Assembly: GCF_042432815.1 (NCBI RefSeq)
Contig: NZ_JBHLWM010000001.1
Location: forward strand, 372,001 to 436,000
Length of the DNA: 64,000 nucleotides
Direction of reading: 5' to 3'
Source of the DNA: Rhodopseudomonas telluris
GTDB lineage: Bacteria; Pseudomonadota; Alphaproteobacteria; Rhizobiales; Xanthobacteraceae
Of the stretch, positions 17,903 to 26,271 are shown piece after piece. Every line of letters starts with the position of its first letter. Position 1 is the stretch's first letter. The position numbers were made by a program, and so were the translations under genes. The notes beneath the pieces are model-generated. The model had not been told where the DNA came from. It worked only from the letters and a program-made list of their open reading frames with translations, and ran no database searches.

Positions 17903-18368
17903 CGGGGGTGCTACCTTTCACACACAGGTTGTCTTCTACACCTAATTCTCGTCGAATTCGTCTAATTGAAATGCGATAACCTCGATATAAATCGTGATCC
18001 TTAACGCGGTTGGTCCAGTCGCCGAATACCGCTGCGAAACAATCCTTCTGCAAGAACCAGCCGAAGATGCGCACGTCGGGCGTCTTGAATTCCCAGACGG
18101 CGTTAGGCTCCACGCGAATGACGCGAAACTGCCGGGTGTAGATCATCTGCTTTCCGGCCGTGAACGCGTAGAACAGTGCGTCGACTTGCTCGGCGACGGT
18201 CGCGTCGCCGAGACGTTGCGGCGGCTCTGCCCCTGCCAGCAGAGTGCCCAGCCATTCGATGAAGCCCGGTGTGCCATACAGCAGGCGAGCCGGTTGCTCG
18301 CCTGCCGCGAGGTCGACTTCGATGCGGATCAGCGCACCGCTGTCGACCAGGTGTTGGATTGTTGACAT
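17883..18368 (-). CDS. HigB-like candidate toxin (uncertain)
   Basis: From ATG 18368 the product is 161 residues. The C-terminal half (RVIRVEPNAVWEFKTPDVRIFGWFLQ, then DCFAAVFGDWTNRVKDHDLY) has the strand pattern of phage Gp49/HigB-like RelE-fold proteins, where VWEFK-T..VRIF.WF and a late basic helix are usual. The open frame extends 45 codons further upstream, to 18503, but that part is A+T-richer and less protein-like, so I choose the later start. The order toxin-then-XRE with overlap supports a HigBA-like pair. It could instead be a regulator's partner of unknown activity. Confidence 0.6.
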   Translation of the reverse strand: MSTIQHLVDSGALIRIEVDLAAGEQPARLLYGTPGFIEWLGTLLAGAEPPQRLGDATVAEQVDALFYAFTAGKQMIYTRQFRVIRVEPNAVWEFKTPDVRIFGWFLQKDCFAAVFGDWTNRVKDHDLYRGYRISIRRIRRELGVEDNLCVKGSTPDDVVSF

Positions 18369-18503
18369 AGAAATCAACGCCTCGGAGCAGGAACGTGGTG
18401 GCGATGAGGCTTCAACGAAGTTGATGTTTAAGTCAACAATAGCGTCTATCCGCTCCCCCAAGTGTTCATTTACCAAGTCTTTCTGCTCCGTGACCAACCG
18501 CAC

Positions 18504-18698
18504 GAAACGTAATCAGTCCTATGAATGAGCCAACTAACAAGTAATCGAACGTGAGCAATCGCACACGACGTTGAGTAACAACGCACCAATTAAGCTAAAT
18601 AATCGGATTGCCATTGTCGAGTCGCTTAACTTCAGGTTAACCTCTTCCTTGAGGGCAGCGATGGTCGCTGACCCCGCTTTGGATAACAGGGAACCGTC
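18504..18698. promoter_or_regulatory. A+T-rich divergent promoter region of curli and HigBA-like units
   Basis: This stretch between two divergent genes is clearly richer in A+T than the coding DNA around it and must hold the curlin promoter and probably that of the minus-strand unit. I could not identify a convincing -35/-10 pair or a CsgD-type site. GGATAACAGGGAACCGTC just before 18699 gives a weak ribosome-binding site. Confidence 0.5.
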
Positions 18699-19922
18699 AT
18701 GAAGAAGGTGACAGCACTCGCCATCTTGTTGGCCTCGACCTCGCTGGCTTCGGCCGCTGGCGTTAACGAATCATTCGTCGCGCAGGTCGGTGTGAGCAAC
18801 ACCGCGACCGTCGGTCAGACCGGCGGCAACAACAAGCAGGGCACCGCGCAGTTCGGCTACAAGAACAACGCCATCACTGCGCAGGATCAGGCCGGCGCGA
18901 AGACCAACGCGTCGGGTACGCTGCAGATCGGTTCCAAGAACCAGGCGAATGTCGGTCAGACCGGCGGCAACAACAGCCAGGGCACGGTGCAGGTCGGTGT
19001 CGCGAACTACGCGAAGACGTACCAGCTGGGTGTGCAGGGCACCAAGACCAACACGTCGTCCACCGGTCAGTTCGGTTATCTGAACAGCTCGGAAGTCGGC
19101 CAGACCGGCGGCAACAACACCCAGGGCACGCTGCAGTTCGGTGACAAGAACAGCTCGGCGACGGCGCAGGGCACCAACAAGCAGGGCGGCAAGAACAGCG
19201 CCGACACGCTGCAGGTGGGGGCTGGTAACGTGTCGACGACCGCTCAGGGCTCGAACGGTTCAGGGGCGTTCTTTGGCGGCTATACGGGCGGCGACAACGC
19301 CTCAACGGCCGTTCAGTTCGGCGTTAAGAACTGGCAGATTACGAACCAGAATGCGAATGGCGCAAACGCCTTGAACGGCGTCGACAACAGCGCGGCCACG
19401 TTCCAGGCCGGTTACAAGAATGGTTCGACCACCACGCAGTCGGGCCAGCGCCTGCTGAGCCTGCCGGGCAACCAGTCGCTGACCGCTCAGTTCGGCGCCG
19501 AGAACCTCTCGACCGTCTCGCAGCTCAATGGGCTCAACACCCAGGGCACCCTGCAGATCGGCTACAAGAACGACGCGACCACCACCCAGACCAACAGCGC
19601 GCTGTCGGGCGGTATCAATGCGGCGGCGACCATTCAGGCCGGTGCCAAGAACCACGCCGGCACCACCCAGGTGGCGAACCCGCTCAGCGGCGGCCTCAAC
19701 TCGTCGCTGATCGCCCAGTTCGGCGCCCAGAACTCCGCCTACGCCAACCAGACCGGCCCGCAGGCCTCGAGCTGGGCCATCCAGCCCAACACCCAGGCGA
19801 CCCTGCAGGTCGGCTACGCCAACACGGCCACGACCAGCCAGATCGCAAGCGCCTCGGTGTCCAACACCTCGGTGACCGCGCAGTTCGGCTCGCACAACGT
19901 GTCGACCGTCGTCCAGCACTAA
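18699..19922 (+). CDS. csgA: Major curlin subunit, expanded repeat form
   Basis: The 407-residue protein has a signal peptide (MKKVTALAILLASTSLASAA) followed by about 29 curlin-type repeats with Gln-x-Gly and Asn at fixed spacing, for example AQFGYKN, LQIGSKN, GQTGGNN, LQVGYAN. E. coli CsgA has five such repeats in 151 residues, so this is a much longer amyloid core. Short 11-residue units alternate with units carrying insertions of 3 to 10 residues. The mature protein is expected to be secreted through CsgG and to polymerise on the cell surface. A perfect hairpin terminator follows 11 bp after the stop. Confidence 0.9.
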   Translation: MKKVTALAILLASTSLASAAGVNESFVAQVGVSNTATVGQTGGNNKQGTAQFGYKNNAITAQDQAGAKTNASGTLQIGSKNQANVGQTGGNNSQGTVQVGVANYAKTYQLGVQGTKTNTSSTGQFGYLNSSEVGQTGGNNTQGTLQFGDKNSSATAQGTNKQGGKNSADTLQVGAGNVSTTAQGSNGSGAFFGGYTGGDNASTAVQFGVKNWQITNQNANGANALNGVDNSAATFQAGYKNGSTTTQSGQRLLSLPGNQSLTAQFGAENLSTVSQLNGLNTQGTLQIGYKNDATTTQTNSALSGGINAAATIQAGAKNHAGTTQVANPLSGGLNSSLIAQFGAQNSAYANQTGPQASSWAIQPNTQATLQVGYANTATTSQIASASVSNTSVTAQFGSHNVSTVVQH

Positions 19923-19932
19923 CCGGCCGCAG

Positions 19933-19954
19933 CGGCGGGGCGTGAGCCCCGCCG
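19933..19954 (+). terminator. Terminator or attenuator between csgA and csgH
   Basis: A perfect 9-bp stem (CGGCGGGGC / GCCCCGCCG) closed by a GTGA tetraloop, followed directly by TTTGCTTCT. It lies between the major curlin gene and the assembly genes on the same strand, so it could limit read-through and lower assembly-protein expression relative to the subunit. Confidence 0.75.
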
Positions 19955-19995
19955 TTTGCTTCTCGCATCTGCGTCATGCCGGGGAGTGTGAGTCG

Positions 19996-20376
19996 ATGGA
20001 TGGCGCGTGGCCAGCGATTGCGGCCGTTGTGCTCGGATCAGTGTTCGGCGTCCCGATCGCAACGGGGCCGGCGGCCGCCAAGGCGCCGCCGGCGGCCATC
20101 GCATGTGACATCCGGACGACGACCGAAGACGGTCTGCTGCGGATCGAGGCGATCGCGACTGCCGCCAAGCCGACGACCGGGACCTACCGGCTGGTCGTCA
20201 CCAAGAGCAGCGCAACGGGAATAAGTGAGAATCATCAAAGCGGTTCGTTCGAGCTGAACTCGGACGGCGAAACGGTCCTGACCACCATCATTCTCGACGG
20301 GTCGGCGCGTGGCCACTACCGGGCATCGCTCATCGTCGAATCAGGCCTAGGGAGAATCTCATGCGTGTCACCATAG
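19996..20376 (+). CDS. csgH: CsgH-like curli chaperone
   Basis: A 126-residue protein with an N-terminal hydrophobic export signal and a mature domain IACDIRTTTEDGLLRIEAIATA ... TGTYRLVVTKSS ... SGSFELNSDGETVLTTIILD ... HYRASLIVESGLGRISCVSP. This is the beta-sandwich pattern of the CsgC/CsgH family, in which alphaproteobacterial CsgH prevents premature curlin polymerisation in the periplasm. Two Cys flank the domain and could pair. The ATG at 19996 follows GGGGAG. The 3' end overlaps the next gene by 16 bp. Confidence 0.82.
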   Translation: MDGAWPAIAAVVLGSVFGVPIATGPAAAKAPPAAIACDIRTTTEDGLLRIEAIATAAKPTTGTYRLVVTKSSATGISENHQSGSFELNSDGETVLTTIILDGSARGHYRASLIVESGLGRISCVSP

Positions 20377-20882
20377 CCAACCAGCGTCGGACTCACCTGA
20401 AATACGCGCCGTTCGCCTGCGCGCTGCTGGTGTCGGTCTGCGTCGCCGGTCCCGCCGGGGCCGGGACAGCCTACATCGATCAGTCTACCGCACTGCGAAA
20501 CGGCGTGCAGTACGCGATCCCGGTGGTCGGTCAGACGGCCCCACAGGGAGCTCGAGGGTATCAGGGGGTGCCGGCGGGAGCGACGCCGGAGCTGGTCTCT
20601 GCCGGAAATCGCGGTGGGAATTACGCGGTTACCACGCAAATCGGCAACTACAACTACGTTTTCCAGGCGCAAAGTGGGAATAACAACCTGTCGAACGTTG
20701 GTATTATCGGTGGTAATCACAACACCGTGGGTGTGTTGCAGCGTGGTTACAGCTTGTTGTCGAATCTCATGCTAGTCAACACGTCAGGATTGTTTGTGGG
20801 TGTGATTCAGCCGCCCGGCTCGAAGCCGGTCAACGCGTTGATCGCGCGATTGCCGAATGGCGGTTTATTGATCAAGCGGTAG
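20361..20882 (+). CDS. csgB: CsgB-like minor curlin (nucleator candidate)
   Basis: The 173-residue product has a long signal peptide (hydrophobic FACALLVSVCVAGPAGAG) and a central segment with curlin-like units: TTQIGNYNYVF, QAQSGNNNLSNVG, IIGGNHNTVGV, LQRGYSLLSN. Only about four imperfect repeats are present, flanked by non-repeat sequence and a basic C-terminus (LLIKR), similar to the way CsgB differs from CsgA. The strong AGGGAGA site 5 bp before ATG 20361 sets the start. Assignment as nucleator is by position and composition rather than clear identity. Confidence 0.75.
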   Translation: MRVTIANQRRTHLKYAPFACALLVSVCVAGPAGAGTAYIDQSTALRNGVQYAIPVVGQTAPQGARGYQGVPAGATPELVSAGNRGGNYAVTTQIGNYNYVFQAQSGNNNLSNVGIIGGNHNTVGVLQRGYSLLSNLMLVNTSGLFVGVIQPPGSKPVNALIARLPNGGLLIKR

Positions 20883-20914
20883 GCTATCTCGCCGGATCGC
20901 AAAGGAGATATCTC

Positions 20915-21205
20915 ATGAGGATTACCGGATTGCTCTCGCTCTGCGTCGGCGTTGCATTGTCGGGCTCCGCCTTTGCGACCGAACAGGTCTATCGGCCGAT
21001 CAGTCCAACACTCGGCGGTAATCCTCTTGCTGGCAACTTCCTGCTGTCGATGGCACAGGCGCAGGGCAAGGGCGCGACCTCGGGGAACAAGGGCGTCGAC
21101 CTGTCGGGGCTGAGCAATGCGCTCAGCAATGTCGGCGGTGGATCGTCGACCTCCCCGGTGATTGTGATCGGGGGATCTGGCGTCACGACGCCAACGAGCC
21201 CGTAG
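20915..21205 (+). CDS. csgF: Curli assembly factor CsgF
   Basis: The 96-residue protein has a signal peptide (LLSLCVGVALSGSAFA) and then the CsgF signature, SPTLGGNPLAGNFLLSMAQAQ, equivalent to NFGGNPNNGAFLLNSAQAQ of E. coli CsgF, the part that sits inside the CsgG pore. It is shorter than E. coli CsgF (138) because the C-terminal domain is reduced to a Gly/Ser/Thr-rich tail. AAGGAGA lies 5 bp before the ATG. It is the fourth gene of the curli locus. Confidence 0.9.
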   Translation: MRITGLLSLCVGVALSGSAFATEQVYRPISPTLGGNPLAGNFLLSMAQAQGKGATSGNKGVDLSGLSNALSNVGGGSSTSPVIVIGGSGVTTPTSP

Positions 21206-21235
21206 CCCGACCGAACCCTAGCGGGGCTTAATTTG

Positions 21236-22156
21236 ATGATGTATGCTCGTATGGCCGGCGCATTGCTGCTGGCGCTGAGTGCTGGCGGCTGCGCGCTGAC
21301 CGGAACGACGAAGGATCCTCTGACCGAACCGGCCCAGATGGTGGCGCCGACGAAAACCGGCGTGGTGCTTGAAAGCCTGCCGCCGCCGAAGCGCAAGCTC
21401 GATGTCTCGGTCTACAATTTCCCTGACCTGACCGGTCAGAACAAATCCAACGACAATTTCGCGGAGTTCTCCCGCGCGGTGACGCAGGGCGGCAGCTCGA
21501 TCCTGACCGACGTGCTGGTCAAGGCCGGCGGCGGCGCCTGGTTCGATGTCGTCGAGCGCGCCGATCTGGCGCCGCTGCTGCAGGAGCGGCAGATCATCCA
21601 GAACACCCGCACCGCGCTCGAGGGCGAAAAGGCCAAGAGCCTGCCGCCGCTCCGCTTCGCCGGCGTGCTGCTCGAGGGCGGCGTGATCGGCTACGACACC
21701 AACGAGACCACCGGCGGCATCGGCGCCAACTATCTCGGCATCGGCGCGAACGTCCAGTATCGGCAGGACATCATCACCGTCGCGCTGCGCGCCGTGAGCG
21801 TCCAGACCGGCCGCGTGCTGGCCTCGGTGACCACCAGCAAGATCGTCTATTCGGTGAATCTGTCGGGCACCGGCTTCCTCTACACCTCGGTCGACCATCT
21901 GCTGCAGGCCGACGCCGGCTTCACCAAGAACTCGCCGGCCACGCTGGCGGTGCGCGAAGGCATTCAGCTCGCGGTCTATTCGCTGATCTTCGAGGGCGTG
22001 AAGAACAACCTCTGGAGCTTCAAGGATACCCGGGCCGGCGAGGCGTTCATGCGTGAGCTCGAACGTCACCAGAAGGCGATCCCGCCGGTGCCGTTGCCCG
22101 ATCAGCAGTACTATCCGCGCCCCGTTGCCCGCGATCCGCGCAGCAACGCGGCGTAG
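21236..22156 (+). CDS. csgG: Curli secretion channel lipoprotein CsgG
   Basis: A 306-residue outer-membrane lipoprotein. The signal ends in a lipobox-like LSAGGC, followed by LTGTTKDPLTEPAQM. CsgG landmarks are visible: VSVYNFPDLTGQNK, WFDVVERADLAPLLQERQIIQ, GVLLEGGVIGYDTNETTGGIGANYLGIG (transmembrane hairpin region), and SVQTGRVLASVTTSKIVYS. Nine copies form the curlin export pore. The ATG at 21236 is used; TTG 21233 and ATG 21239 or 21251 are alternatives. No csgE or csgD gene is seen nearby. Confidence 0.92.
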   Translation: MMYARMAGALLLALSAGGCALTGTTKDPLTEPAQMVAPTKTGVVLESLPPPKRKLDVSVYNFPDLTGQNKSNDNFAEFSRAVTQGGSSILTDVLVKAGGGAWFDVVERADLAPLLQERQIIQNTRTALEGEKAKSLPPLRFAGVLLEGGVIGYDTNETTGGIGANYLGIGANVQYRQDIITVALRAVSVQTGRVLASVTTSKIVYSVNLSGTGFLYTSVDHLLQADAGFTKNSPATLAVREGIQLAVYSLIFEGVKNNLWSFKDTRAGEAFMRELERHQKAIPPVPLPDQQYYPRPVARDPRSNAA

Positions 22157-22240
22157 GAAAAGCTCGGGTCCTGACCGAGTCAGGGCCTGAGAGCCCGGCC
22201 TAATAAGCGCTGTTTGAATTCAGGCTGGTCCAATCCCGCC

Positions 22241-22329
22241 CGTCATGCCCGGCCTTGCGCCGGGCATTCTCGTCTTGGTGACGCAAGCGCGGAAAGCGCG
22301 TGGAAGCCGGGACCAACCCGGCCATGACG
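22241..22329. repeat. Palindromic intergenic repeat (CGTCAT ends)
   Basis: An 89-bp element starting CGTCATGCCCGGC and ending CCGGCCATGACG, so the two ends are inverted copies. It follows csgG and could act as a bidirectional terminator. It shares its end sequence with the elements at 31281, 54757 and 54913. Confidence 0.7.
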
Positions 22330-22449
22330 GACTGACGAGCCTACGTGGCGATCGAGAACGCCACTGAGAAATCAGTTCGCGCGATCGTCATTTGTCGGAG
22401 TTCGCCCGCGCGCGCCTGGCGTCGCGCCTGCAAAAACGCTGATCCGCCG

Positions 22450-22848
22450 CTAGCGGGCGGGTGAGCGATACTGCTGCGTGGCGCTGTAGCATTCCTTGGA
22501 CGAGGCATTCTGCGGGCCGCAGGCCACGCCGGACTGAGCCGCGTTGGCCGTCACCGAGGCCGCTGCGGGGCCACTTTCCGGTGTGGCGACGCTAGAGGCC
22601 GCGGGCGCCGGTGCGGCTGCCGCCGCTGCTCCGCTCCGGGCCGGTCCGCCGCTTTCGGGCGTCTGCGGCAGCGGCGGGGCATCTGCCGGCCGCTGCCTTA
22701 GCGCCGGCAGGAAGCCGCTCGGCTGCTGGACGAAGACTTCGGACGCGACCCGGATCAGCGGGCCATGCCGGTTCTGGGCGACGTCGGTTGCGGGCAGGCC
22801 TGCGCTCAGGCCCATCGCTGTTGTCAGTGCTACGGCTGCGTACCACAT
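22450..22848 (-). CDS. Ala/Pro-rich exported protein near curli locus
   Basis: From ATG 22848 the 132-residue protein has an export signal (MWYAAVALTTAMGLSAGLPA) and then a low-complexity Ala/Pro/Ser-rich region, ending in a short segment with two Cys (VACGPQNASSKECYSATQQY). I do not recognise a family. It is convergent with csgG and upstream of no other gene on its strand. The frame is open up to 22956, but the signal peptide favours the later start. Possible cell-surface role by context only. Confidence 0.55.
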   Translation of the reverse strand: MWYAAVALTTAMGLSAGLPATDVAQNRHGPLIRVASEVFVQQPSGFLPALRQRPADAPPLPQTPESGGPARSGAAAAAAPAPAASSVATPESGPAAASVTANAAQSGVACGPQNASSKECYSATQQYRSPAR

Positions 22849-22986
22849 GCTCCTGGCTCCATAAGTCGCCTGCCCCCGAGAGTGAGTTCCGACTCTGTGC
22901 AGATTATAACATCTGCACACCCGACCGGAGAGGGAGAGTTGTACCGCTCCACGCAAAATAGTGCAGCAATTGCTCCTGACGGACGA

Positions 22987-23346
22987 TTAGCGACCGCGCT
23001 GCGTGACCGTCGCGCGGTTCAGGGCGCCCTGCTGGATCACCGAGGACGCGTTGTTGCTTCCTGTCTGCAGCACGGCGACATCGTTCCGGTAGCCGCTTTG
23101 CGCCACCACAGACGAATTGGCGCGGAGATCGCCGGGGCTGGGCTGTAGAGCATTTGCCGCCGCCAGGCCCTGAGCGACATCGATCGGACGCGCGATCGCC
23201 AGCGCCGAGGTCGCCTGCTCCAGCGACGCCGAGGACATCCGGGCTGCACCCTGCAGGGCCTGCGGCACGAACGCCTCGCCGGCGACCGCGCCGAACGTCG
23301 TCAGAGCCAGAAAACTACCTGCGCCAACAGCAGAAATAAGCTTCAT
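22987..23346 (-). CDS. Second curlin-repeat protein
   Basis: Starting at ATG 23346, a 119-residue protein with a signal peptide (MKLISAVGAGSFLALTTFGAVAG) and, in the last 45 residues, three or so curlin units: VAQSGYRNDVAV, LQTGSNNASSV, IQQGALNRATV, ending TQRGR. The region before the repeats is Ala-rich and helical. It is likely a minor curlin subunit or capping protein belonging to the neighbouring locus, encoded on the opposite strand. The basic C-terminus resembles that of CsgB-like proteins. Confidence 0.75.
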   Translation of the reverse strand: MKLISAVGAGSFLALTTFGAVAGEAFVPQALQGAARMSSASLEQATSALAIARPIDVAQGLAAANALQPSPGDLRANSSVVAQSGYRNDVAVLQTGSNNASSVIQQGALNRATVTQRGR

Positions 23347-23504
23347 GTCGAATCCGATCCGTTGCAAGGAAATCAGCTTCGGAAGCATCAATCTGCGCTG
23401 GTTAAGGTTTGGTTCCGGGCCGTATGAGCAAGACTAATTCGTCGGCTGCTGATCGACCTCAGTCGATCCAGCGTCACCAACGGCTCTCAGCTTGTCGGAG
23501 ATAT

Positions 23505-24254
23505 TTAGTAGATCTTCTGCCGAATGCAGGTGGTGCAGAGGTCGCCGGATCGTCCCGGTGTCCGGGTGCTGACCATGGTCGCCTGGCTCTGGCCCCGCAC
23601 GGTGTCCAGGATCAGCAGCTCGGCCTCCTGCTGCGTCTGGCGGCGGGCGCGTTTTCGGACCACGGCCGGGCTCGCAGAGAACGCAAATTCCGGATTGGCC
23701 TGCGCCCACTCCTCGGCGACACGGCCGGTAATGATGCGGACGTAGTTCTGCGTCTCGGCCGGCAGGCGGCTGGCGCCGGCCAGCCAGCGTCTCACCCGCT
23801 CGGGGCCGGCATTGTAGGCGGCCGCGGCCAATCCCCAGTTCCCGAAGCGGTTCTTGAGGTCCTTGAGTAGTTCGGCCGACTTGACCAGCGCCTCTTCGGG
23901 ATCGAACGGGTTCTTGAGCCCGCGCTGCGCTGCGGTCGCCGGCATGAACTGCGCCACGCCCTGGGCGCCCTTGCTGCTGACCGCATTGGGATCGAACGCG
24001 CTTTCCTGATGGATCAGCCGCCTGAAGAAATCGGACGGCACCGCCGAGGCCTGCGCGGCGCGCTCGACGAAGGTCAGCAACTGGCCGCGATCCCGCGGCG
24101 CCTCCTGGCGGATCCGACGAACCGCCTTCCAGACGGCGAGCCTGGTGGCGGTGACCTGTGCGACCGAGATCTCCGAAGCCGATTCACGCGACGCACATTC
24201 GCCCGCCGAGATCATCGCCAGGGTGACCAGCAGGATGCAGCCGAAAATCTTCAT
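23505..24254 (-). CDS. Lytic transglycosylase (SLT domain)
   Basis: The 249-residue exported protein has a signal peptide (MKIFGCILLVTLAMISAGECA) and a soluble lytic transglycosylase domain with the classic motifs: LIHQESAFDPNAVSSKGAQG (catalytic Glu in QES), VAQFMPATA, and AAAAYNAGPERVRRWL. Family members cleave peptidoglycan with formation of 1,6-anhydro-muramyl ends and often make room for envelope-spanning machines. The C-terminal 60 residues are basic and not conserved in a way I recognise. Its place beside curli genes suggests, but does not show, a link to curli export. Confidence 0.88.
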   Translation of the reverse strand: MKIFGCILLVTLAMISAGECASRESASEISVAQVTATRLAVWKAVRRIRQEAPRDRGQLLTFVERAAQASAVPSDFFRRLIHQESAFDPNAVSSKGAQGVAQFMPATAAQRGLKNPFDPEEALVKSAELLKDLKNRFGNWGLAAAAYNAGPERVRRWLAGASRLPAETQNYVRIITGRVAEEWAQANPEFAFSASPAVVRKRARRQTQQEAELLILDTVRGQSQATMVSTRTPGRSGDLCTTCIRQKIY

Positions 24255-24329
24255 CGTGTAAAATGCCGATATCGAAATGCCGACGGACTGTAATGCGAGG
24301 CCATTGGATCGTTAGCTGATCTCCGGCGA

Positions 24330-24872
24330 TCAATCCATATCAAAGGTCGGCCGGGGCCGGCGAGGAATGTTCGGCGAGATCGTTACCGCCTGCGCGGCCA
24401 GCGGCCGCCGATTCGTCCGGATCGATGCAAAGCAGGTCCGCAGCCTGGATGTTCGCGATCCAAGCCACGCAGCCGCTCCAACAAGGCCGGCATAGAACCG
24501 CGTCGCTGCGCTGACGACAGTTCGTTCGGCGGGATCGAACGCGTTGCTGATCATGCTGCAAGCCGCTCTGAGCGCCGACGCCGTGATGATCGTCACACCC
24601 GCGGGGATCACGCCCAGAATGCAAAGGCTCAGCGCCCGGTACGCAAGCGGCTCGGCCGGTCCGAATACGACGAAGAAGATGCCCACGAACAGCAGGGCCA
24701 GCGCCACGATCGCAAGAAGCCGATACAGCAGGATACCGAGATCATCGATCTGCACCGCAGTCTTCGAGCGCGGTCGGACCGGAACGGCAATGGTATCCGT
24801 GTCTGGTTGCGGGTGGACGGTGCAGCACGGCGTCGATCGATTGCCGAACCGATGACTGGAAATCCGCATCAT
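24330..24872 (-). CDS. Putative two-helix membrane protein
   Basis: A 180-residue reading frame with two strongly hydrophobic helices in the middle (LLYRLLAIVALALLFVGIFFVVFG and ALSLCILGVIPAGVTIITASAL), preceded by a hydrophilic 40-residue region and followed by a possible third amphipathic segment. No family recognised. Start codon uncertain (two Met in a row). The hydrophobic pattern supports a real gene, but coding statistics cannot be checked here. Confidence 0.5.
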   Translation of the reverse strand: MMRISSHRFGNRSTPCCTVHPQPDTDTIAVPVRPRSKTAVQIDDLGILLYRLLAIVALALLFVGIFFVVFGPAEPLAYRALSLCILGVIPAGVTIITASALRAACSMISNAFDPAERTVVSAATRFYAGLVGAAAWLGSRTSRLRTCFASIRTNRRPLAAQAVTISPNIPRRPRPTFDMD

Positions 24873-25307
24873 GGGCCGTCCACCTGGCAGGTAATAGCTA
24901 TTTAGGGAGATTGATCTGCGGTGCTGATGCTGGTCGACGATGCTGAATATTTCGCAAATAATCGATTAGTTGGAGTGATTAGTTGACGTGCGCGAGGTGC
25001 GGTTGGCTGGCGGCTGTACCTGGTGTGGGTGCCTCGGTGGTATGGATGCGTCGCGTAGTGAGTTGCCGAAGTTGGCCTGCTGCGTCGCGCGAGGGTAAAA
25101 CCGGCGCCCCGTGCGAACCAGTTTGGGGGCGACCTCCGGGCGCGGACGTGCTGCCCGCTGGTCCTTGCCAACTCGGTGATCATCCAAACGTCCAATCGCC
25201 GGCACAAGCCTGCAATCCCGGCCCGGCTGTCCCGACTACCTTCCGGCTTCATCGCTGAATCTCCGCAGGGCCTGTCCGTTCGCGGAGGGCTCGAAGGGAC
25301 CAGCCGA
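24873..25307. other. 435-bp stretch without a supported gene
   Basis: An open frame of 148 codons exists on the minus strand (24902-25348), but it is Arg/Thr/Ser-rich, overlaps the next gene's start and resembles no protein, so I do not call it. The left part, 24900-24990, is A+T-rich and may hold promoters. I see no RNA gene or clear repeat. Confidence 0.5.
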
Positions 25308-26171
25308 ATGACGACACCGCGCCATGCCACGATCCGTGCCAACGGCATCCGGCAGTTCTATCGCGAGGCCGGGTCGGGGCCTCCGGTGATCCTGCTGCAT
25401 GGATTCCCGGAGACGAGCTATGCGTGGCGGTTTCAGATTCCCGCGCTGGCGAAGCGCTACCGGGTGATCGCGCCGGATCTGCGCGGCTATGGCGACACCG
25501 ACAAGCCGGCCGGCGGCTACGACAAGCGCACCATGGCGAGCGATATCGTGGCGCTGGCGCAGGCGCTCGGCATCGGACGCTTCGCGCTGATCGGCCATGA
25601 CCGCGGCGCCCGCGTGGCGACGCGGCTGACCAAGGATCATCCCGATCTGGTCGATCGGCTGGTGGTGATGGACAATGTGCCGACCCGCATCGTGGCGCGC
25701 GACATGAACGCCAGGATCGCCCGGCAATACTGGTTCTTCCTGTTTCATCAAGTGGCCGACCTGCCGGAGGCGCTGATCGCCGGCCGCGAGGAGATCTGGC
25801 TGCGCCACTTCTTCACCGACTGGTGCCACGACCCGAAAAGTATCACCGAGGATGCGATCGCCGCCTATGTGAAGGCCTTCGCGGCGGAAGGCGGCGTGCG
25901 CGGCGCGCTGTCGGATTATCGCGCCGGCGCCGAGGATATCGCCCAGGATCTCGCCGACGCCGACGTCAAGATCGCGTGCCCGACGCTGTCGCTGTGGGGC
26001 GCGGATTTCGGCGCGGTCGGCAAGCTGTTCGACATGGAAGCGGTGTGGCGCGAGATGGCCAGCGACCTGCGGGTCGCGGCGATCCCGCAATGCGGACACC
26101 TGCCGCACGAAGAACAGCCCGAGATCGTCACCAACCTGCTGCTCGAGTTCCTCGACGGCTGGCAGGGCTGA
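25308..26171 (+). CDS. Alpha/beta hydrolase, haloacetate dehalogenase/epoxide hydrolase type
   Basis: The 287-residue protein has the alpha/beta-hydrolase landmarks: oxyanion motif LLHGFPETSYAWR, the DLRGYGDTDKP loop, nucleophile elbow GHDRGARVATRL (Asp nucleophile), a cap-domain, and the late QCGHLPHEEQPE with the catalytic His. An Asp nucleophile with RGAR after it is the pattern of haloacetate dehalogenases and epoxide hydrolases rather than Ser esterases. The exact substrate cannot be told. Start ATG 25308 follows GAAGGGAC. The next gene is a molybdenum hydroxylase small subunit 100 bp on. Confidence 0.85.
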   Translation: MTTPRHATIRANGIRQFYREAGSGPPVILLHGFPETSYAWRFQIPALAKRYRVIAPDLRGYGDTDKPAGGYDKRTMASDIVALAQALGIGRFALIGHDRGARVATRLTKDHPDLVDRLVVMDNVPTRIVARDMNARIARQYWFFLFHQVADLPEALIAGREEIWLRHFFTDWCHDPKSITEDAIAAYVKAFAAEGGVRGALSDYRAGAEDIAQDLADADVKIACPTLSLWGADFGAVGKLFDMEAVWREMASDLRVAAIPQCGHLPHEEQPEIVTNLLLEFLDGWQG

Positions 26172-26271
26172 ACCCTGCCGCGGTGATCGACCCGTTCAAC
26201 CGGCGATGCAATCCGACAAGAGCCGGACGGAGCTGCGGCCGATACTTGCGCATCTGTCCAAGAGAGACTCG

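Noticed and set aside
24902..25348. 148-codon open frame on the minus strand.
   Set aside because: Low-complexity Arg/Thr/Ser translation with no ribosome-binding site, crosses the start of the hydrolase gene.
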